Shown: in pieces, positions 7,201 through 9,041 of the stretch
How the letters are laid out: every line of letters starts with the position of its first letter
How positions within the stretch are numbered: the stretch's first letter is position 1
Source of the DNA: Victivallales bacterium
Lineage (GTDB): Bacteria; Verrucomicrobiota; Lentisphaeria; Oligosphaerales; Oligosphaeraceae
Assembly: GCA_017963875.1 (NCBI GenBank)
Contig: JAGCTA010000523.1
Location: 1 to 9,041 of the forward strand
Direction of reading: 5' to 3'
Length of the DNA stretch: 9,041 bases
Notes under the pieces: generated by a model
What the model was told of the DNA's origin: nothing
Database searches by the model: none
What the model saw: the letters and a program-made list of their open reading frames with translations, nothing else
Program-made: the position numbers and the translations under genes

Positions 7201-8356
7201 TCTGTTCATCTGCCTCATCTTCTGTATCCTGAATATTATTGGAATCATTGGAGTTTATCTGTTCAGAAGGCGCGATACTGAAGATTTTATCTTCAATGTA
7301 TTTTTCCAGATATGGTACGCCAGATAAGGCATCAAGCAAATACAAGTCCTTGTAGGAGTAGAAACGGTCGTGGATATAGATTTTTCGAGTCGGTGTGAGG
7401 AATTTGCCGTTGTTGTATTCTTCTATTGCATCATGCAACTGTTCACAATTTTCCAATGCATTTTTGTATTCTGACGAGAACGTCTGGAACAATTCAAGCA
7501 AACTTGCCAATTCCATTTGATTCCGTTGAGAAAGAAGGCAGATATAACTTCTTGTCTTCCTCAGTTTCCCTCTTTTCCCCTGTTTTCCCTTGGTTGGAAG
7601 GAAGATGCTTCCTTTGACCTTTTGTCCAGTCAGTTTTGAATATTGAAGGACCGTTAGGCGTTTGGCAGAGCGCATGGCTAGACGGATGTCTGAAGAGAGT
7701 CTGCTGCATACTGGTACTACCATTGGATGATGAAAGCCCAGTTGCTCTTCCAGATATTTGCATGTTGTCTTGACTTGCTCGAGCACGCTTTCGCCTTTTT
7801 CAACATCCAATAGGTCGATTTTATTCAAGGCAAAGAGAATTTGAGTCTTTTTGTCAATGTTTTCACACTGTTTCTTTAATTTGTTGAGTAGCGTCCATTC
7901 ATCCCTAACGCCTGCGACTCCTGAATTGATTACGAAAATCAAAGTACTGAAATCGTTTTCAGCAATCACCTGTTCAGTTATCTTTTCATGTGCGTCACAC
8001 ATTGAGTTATTTGGGCCAGGAGTGTCAATGAAACATACCCTCACGCCTGACGGGGTATTCGCAATGTTTGGTAGATTCCCATGCAGTTCAATTTCTTTGG
8101 GTGCTTCATGATTCCAGGACTGCAATGTTTCTCGTGTCACGTAGTTGTTCCACTCTGACCATCCTGATGCAGTCCTATATCTTCCGTTAAAATAATTTAA
8201 TTCATCATAATCTTCGATTTTAAAGACAGTTGCAGTGCATGCTTCATTTTGCGATGGTAATAGTTCCGTTCCCATAAGAGCATTCAATAATGAAGATTTT
8301 CCTGCACTCATGGTCGCAACAACTGCGATTGAATACCTTGTGTCATCAGAACGCAT
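4268..8356 (-). CDS. Tandem dynamin-like GTPase with internal CBM48-like glycogen-binding domain
   Basis: A 1362-residue protein with two complete dynamin-family G domains. G domain 1: P-loop ATMSAGKS (14-21), G2 region NEACTAT (37-43), G3 DTPG (111-114), G4 NKID (178-181). G domain 2: ATMSSGKS (666-673), NEACTAT (689-695), DTPG (764-767), NKID (833-836). Both are followed by a matching SGVP/SGIP-E motif (345, 945), so the unit is an internal duplication. Between them lie an acidic linker (366-402), a CBM48/AMPK-beta-like domain (about 430-516, NNW and NGRW motifs) and an unnamed region (520-655). Residues 960-1130 and 1270-1362 are long charged helices, probably the stalk; between them sits a repeat ribbon. 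Dynamin-like proteins hydrolyse GTP and self-assemble, often on membranes. ATG 8356 has AAAGGA 10 nt upstream. G domain 1 begins almost at the N-terminus, lacking the usual leading helix, which fits loss of an N-terminal part joined to the preceding gene. Confidence 0.96.
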   Translation of the reverse strand: MRSDDTRYSIAVVATMSAGKSSLLNALMGTELLPSQNEACTATVFKIEDYDELNYFNGRYRTASGWSEWNNYVTRETLQSWNHEAPKEIELHGNLPNIANTPSGVRVCFIDTPGPNNSMCDAHEKITEQVIAENDFSTLIFVINSGVAGVRDEWTLLNKLKKQCENIDKKTQILFALNKIDLLDVEKGESVLEQVKTTCKYLEEQLGFHHPMVVPVCSRLSSDIRLAMRSAKRLTVLQYSKLTGQKVKGSIFLPTKGKQGKRGKLRKTRSYICLLSQRNQMELASLLELFQTFSSEYKNALENCEQLHDAIEEYNNGKFLTPTRKIYIHDRFYSYKDLYLLDALSGVPYLEKYIEDKIFSIAPSEQINSNDSNNIQDTEDEADEQNDDDNEEVASDSDLMPQEVEKTDVILSDKEIESLPKSQTSDMEGAKIFQHIEFSTESIGDVKIACSANNWRTVTMSRKEDNGNMFFVNLYLPAGTHFFKYLVNGRWTYDHSHDFVPDNNGDFANKIVIQQPNGETKMLNVGIVYNPYLVTTELTLDNEPVPVNSTLHVMTQDRIQNWIDKFFDVLYEERREKKMLVQFTGTEWDAEDVISAAQDYTVKNPEFDIQISTNISKINDEMRLKKLQNLFEEGKHGPFAELFNSEEMKNAFERATDPHFEVNVIATMSSGKSTVINSLIGQELMPAKNEACTATIARIEDDDNMTEFLAQRFDKDGNPLSEIVPATRETLTEWNDDEKTHCIEVRGNIPTVNQTSSCTYVFVDTPGPNNARNAAHEQATLEAIQSKPLSMVLYVLNSTQLSTRDDDSLLKLVCKEMEKGGRKAHDRFVFVANKIDAFDPEKGESVTRAMENVRQYLHDHGLMNPIIIPASAQLAKMLRLPKESLTRKERGDLNAQIELFTEEPEMNMIEHSKKRLSANCARHLEERLREAKNSNDERKIAELLSGIPIVEELLNDFLQKHALPAKLKDTVDTFNQVMQQSVVAGAMNEQLAKSEEELKKIVDSVKHFTDDQASIQKAQNFRAKVKSMHYALSKNAEDTCEELMNESERLIEDMTNDFSEEKATEREANRLVEDALKRCQSLEAEVTVALNDSLKKEYFDVIGKLRDEYQEYVASIINENFPENESMRTLQKASMSMPSVTEMVMDYTQTVQVKTGTKKVKVGTEQVKIGTEQVKVGTKQVEAGSHEEVVGRRELYHYEKQYKTERYGFLWLKKREVCIGEERVHDGWEDIKQLVKDYKTEDVYETRDKYETRDVLEDRDVMEDRRVVNLKAIHRTVAKTIRKFSLDNIERFKENAQDNVEHAKETLLNLMDVIDDRVKEISNQLANANANKAEKERLVAENKKKVEWFNAFKQKVDNILAI
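4553..4903 (-). repeat. Seven-residue repeat ribbon in the GTPase tail (two repeat arms around an aromatic tip)
   Basis: Residues 1152-1187 (bases 4796-4903) are about five copies of a seven-residue unit of the form VKVGTEQ, seen at DNA level as degenerate 21-bp repeats. Residues 1244-1268 (4553-4627) are a second array built on YETRDKYETRD and LEDRDVMED. Between them is a segment with an aromatic/hydrophobic point, RYGFLWLKKREV (1206-1217). Alternating residues in both arms suggest two beta-strands folding back as a long antiparallel ribbon with an exposed tip. A membrane- or partner-contacting role for the tip is inference by analogy with dynamin paddles. Confidence 0.65.
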
Positions 8357-8366
8357 AAATAATCTA

Positions 8367-8372
8367 TCCTTT
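8367..8372 (-). promoter_or_regulatory. Ribosome binding site of the tandem GTPase gene
   Basis: AAAGGA on the minus strand, 10 nt before the ATG at 8356-8354. It is acceptable but less well spaced than the other sites in the operon. In the one-copy form of the adjacent repeat these bases would simply encode part of EKKDR inside a fused protein, so the resemblance to a Shine-Dalgarno may be partly accidental. It may still allow translation of the downstream part now that the frame is broken. Confidence 0.5.
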
Positions 8373-8375
8373 TTT

Positions 8376-8762
8376 TCAAATATGGCTAAATATGGCTAAA
8401 GGGCTTGGGTTTGGTTTGCCCTCAATGGATTGTCCTGTTTTATTGTTTGGCTCAATGTCGCGGTTTGCTGTGCCATCCTTGACGATAATAACGTTGTTGA
8501 TTGTCCCCATTTGAGATATGACGACTTCTGGGTTGTTGTCATCCATGCACCAGACGCCGTCGACGAAGAACTTGTACTGATAGCAGCCAGGCTCCAATGG
8601 GAGACTGATGGCATATTCGCCCTTGCCGTTTTTGTCCACAAGTGCAAATTCCATTGTATTCCAATTATTGAAATCACCCGCCAGGTAAACCTGAGAACCT
8701 ATCTCGGCTTTTTTGACGAATTTTATGTTGTGAGTCATACTGTTGTCTGTCATATTCTTCAA
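8376..8762 (-). CDS. AMPK-beta-like glycogen-binding (CBM48/E-set) domain protein
   Basis: A 128-residue protein with a single CBM48 domain (about residues 12-95), the fold that binds glycogen and malto-oligosaccharides in AMPK-beta subunits and branching enzymes. Core motifs: VYLAGDFNNWN (25-35), LEPGCYQYKFFVDGVW (56-71), SQMGTINNVIIV (83-94). Residues matching the carbohydrate contacts known in AMPK beta1 are kept: Trp34 (W100), Lys64 (K126), Trp71 (W133) and Asn89 (N150), with Thr87 alongside. The tail (96-128) is a polar linker with no further domain. I take TTG at 8762-8760 as start because AGAGG lies 7 nt before it; ATG at 8753-8751 is the alternative, 16 nt from that site. The gene ends inside a 10-bp tandem duplication, and the last residues SHI exist only because of it. 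Without one copy it runs in frame into the GTPase. So it may be the broken-off N-terminus of that protein rather than a true separate gene. Confidence 0.85.
   Translation of the reverse strand: MKNMTDNSMTHNIKFVKKAEIGSQVYLAGDFNNWNTMEFALVDKNGKGEYAISLPLEPGCYQYKFFVDGVWCMDDNNPEVVISQMGTINNVIIVKDGTANRDIEPNNKTGQSIEGKPNPSPLAIFSHI
8378..8400. repeat. Perfect 10-bp tandem duplication at the CBM48/GTPase junction
   Basis: On the plus strand the unit TATGGCTAAA occurs twice in direct contact (8381-8390 and 8391-8400). Three matching bases (AAA, 8378-8380) precede it, giving about 2.3 copies. It lies at the end of the small CBM48 gene and just before the GTPase start. Ten is not a multiple of three, so the number of copies sets the reading frame: one copy joins the two genes, two copies (as here) stop at TGA 8378-8376. 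It is a good substrate for slipped-strand gain or loss. Confidence 0.9.
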
Positions 8763-8769
8763 ACTATTT

Positions 8770-8774
8770 CCTCT
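8770..8774 (-). promoter_or_regulatory. Ribosome binding site deciding the TTG start of the CBM48 gene
   Basis: AGAGG on the minus strand, 7 nt before TTG at 8762-8760 and 16 nt before the in-frame ATG at 8753-8751. The spacing favours the TTG, though ATG is normally preferred and the difference is only three residues. Confidence 0.55.
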
Positions 8775-8816
8775 ATTAATTTTATCCGTACGTTTTTCGG
8801 AATTCTTACATCTATT

Positions 8817-8822
8817 TTTATA
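8817..8822 (-). promoter_or_regulatory. Possible -10 element of the operon promoter
   Basis: TATAAA on the minus strand, placed to start transcription near 8810 with a leader of roughly 48 nt before the first gene. A run of nine A residues (8828-8836) lies just upstream. No convincing -35 hexamer stands 16-18 nt upstream (ATGCAA at 17), so the assignment is weak. It could depend on an activator, or the real promoter may be elsewhere in the gap. Confidence 0.3.
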
Positions 8823-8861
8823 GTAAGTTTTTTTTTCCCTTGCATTGAACTGAAAGGCTGG

Positions 8862-8891
8862 TTGACAAAGTCATATATCCAGCATTATTTC
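8862..8891 (+). promoter_or_regulatory. Possible plus-strand promoter with consensus -35
   Basis: A perfect TTGACA is at 8862-8867. The best-placed -10 candidate is poor (TATTTC at 8886-8891, spacer 18). The only support is that a strong terminator in the same direction lies about 110 bases downstream with no plus-strand gene between. A six-base match in AT-rich sequence is easily found by chance. Confidence 0.2.
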
Positions 8892-8896
8892 GCCAA

Positions 8897-9004
8897 TTTG
8901 ATTAGAACTTTCCCAATGAGTGGGACTATACATCGCAACCATCTAAACTAAAACGTCTTGCAACCAGATCAGTGGCACACCGCAATGGCGGGGTGCCTTT
9001 TTTT
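8897..9004 (+). ncRNA. Candidate short plus-strand RNA ending at the terminator (speculative)
   Basis: If the TTGACA at 8862 is a real -35 element, transcription would begin near 8897 and end at the hairpin and T-run at 8974-9004, giving an RNA of roughly 108 nt. The only reading frame inside is an 11-codon ORF (8916-8951) without a ribosome binding site. No known RNA family is recognised. The alternative is that the terminator is left over from a gene removed when this locus was inserted. The 8763-9041 stretch otherwise contains nothing I can assign. Confidence 0.15.
8974..9004 (+). terminator. Rho-independent terminator, plus strand, without an obvious gene upstream
   Basis: Left arm GGCACACCGC (8974-8983), loop AATG, right arm GCGGGGTGCC (8988-8997), nine of ten positions paired with one A-G mismatch, followed by seven T residues (8998-9004). 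Read on the minus strand the hairpin is not followed by a T-run, so it works in the plus direction only. It points away from the minus-strand operon and has no plus-strand gene feeding it in this window. Confidence 0.8.
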
Positions 9005-9041
9005 GTCGCCATATTCCCGCCAGTTCCAGTGGAAAAAAATA

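Noticed and set aside
8846..8936. Minus- and plus-strand short peptides in the upstream gap as a transposase remnant or leader peptide
   Set aside because: Translations in the frames examined are short, lack ribosome binding sites and resemble no family I know.
8430..8951. A 173-codon plus-strand open frame over the CBM48 gene and the upstream gap
   Set aside because: Its first two thirds lie antisense to the well-supported CBM48 domain. The remainder matches nothing I recognise and has no ribosome binding site. Its end before the terminator is suggestive but not enough to call a gene.

Overview
The window is a compact bacterial operon read entirely on the minus strand, running from about 8762 down to 1 and continuing off the left edge. 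Every start is preceded by a purine-rich Shine-Dalgarno (AGAGG, AAAGGA, GGAG, AAGGAG). This fits a bacterium that relies on classical ribosome binding sites and argues weakly against Bacteroidota. Base composition looks moderate by eye (not computed). I cannot name the genus. There is no tRNA, rRNA, CRISPR array, transposase or recognisable housekeeping gene, so this looks like an accessory locus.

Layout in transcription order: (1) 8762-8376, a small protein made of one AMPK-beta-like glycogen-binding domain (CBM48/E-set). (2) 8356-4268, a 1362-residue protein with two dynamin-like GTPase domains, a second CBM48-like domain between them and a long helical C-terminal part with an unusual repeat ribbon. 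(3) 4252-3320, a 310-residue protein with a small helical N-domain, a long disordered Ser/Thr/Pro/Gln linker and a C-terminal amphipathic helix. (4) 3285-355, a 976-residue HerA/FtsK-like (DUF87-type) ATPase with a Ser/Thr/His/Asp-rich region around a glycine-zipper hydrophobic segment. (5) 354-1, 118 open codons in the same frame as the ATPase, directly after its TAA. Gaps are 19, 15 and 34 bases, so the genes are probably co-transcribed. The stretch 8763-9041 has no convincing gene. It holds the operon's leader, an orphan plus-strand terminator and a weak case for a short plus-strand RNA.

The most striking point is at the junction of genes 1 and 2. A perfect 10-bp tandem duplication lies there, and removing one copy fuses both reading frames into a single 1494-codon ORF with the order CBM48 - GTPase - CBM48 - GTPase - helical/ribbon tail, an internally duplicated glycogen-binding dynamin. 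Only the one-copy state gives the fusion; two, three or four copies all terminate. So the gene is either recently broken or switched by slippage. A second possible lesion is the TAA at 357-355, after which the ATPase frame stays open to the window edge.

Inference on function: a membrane-remodelling or scaffold-forming tandem dynamin that senses alpha-glucan-like ligands, working with a membrane-tethered HerA-like motor and a tethering adaptor. This fits an uncharacterised defence or stress system. No gene here proves that role, and I recognise no named system.
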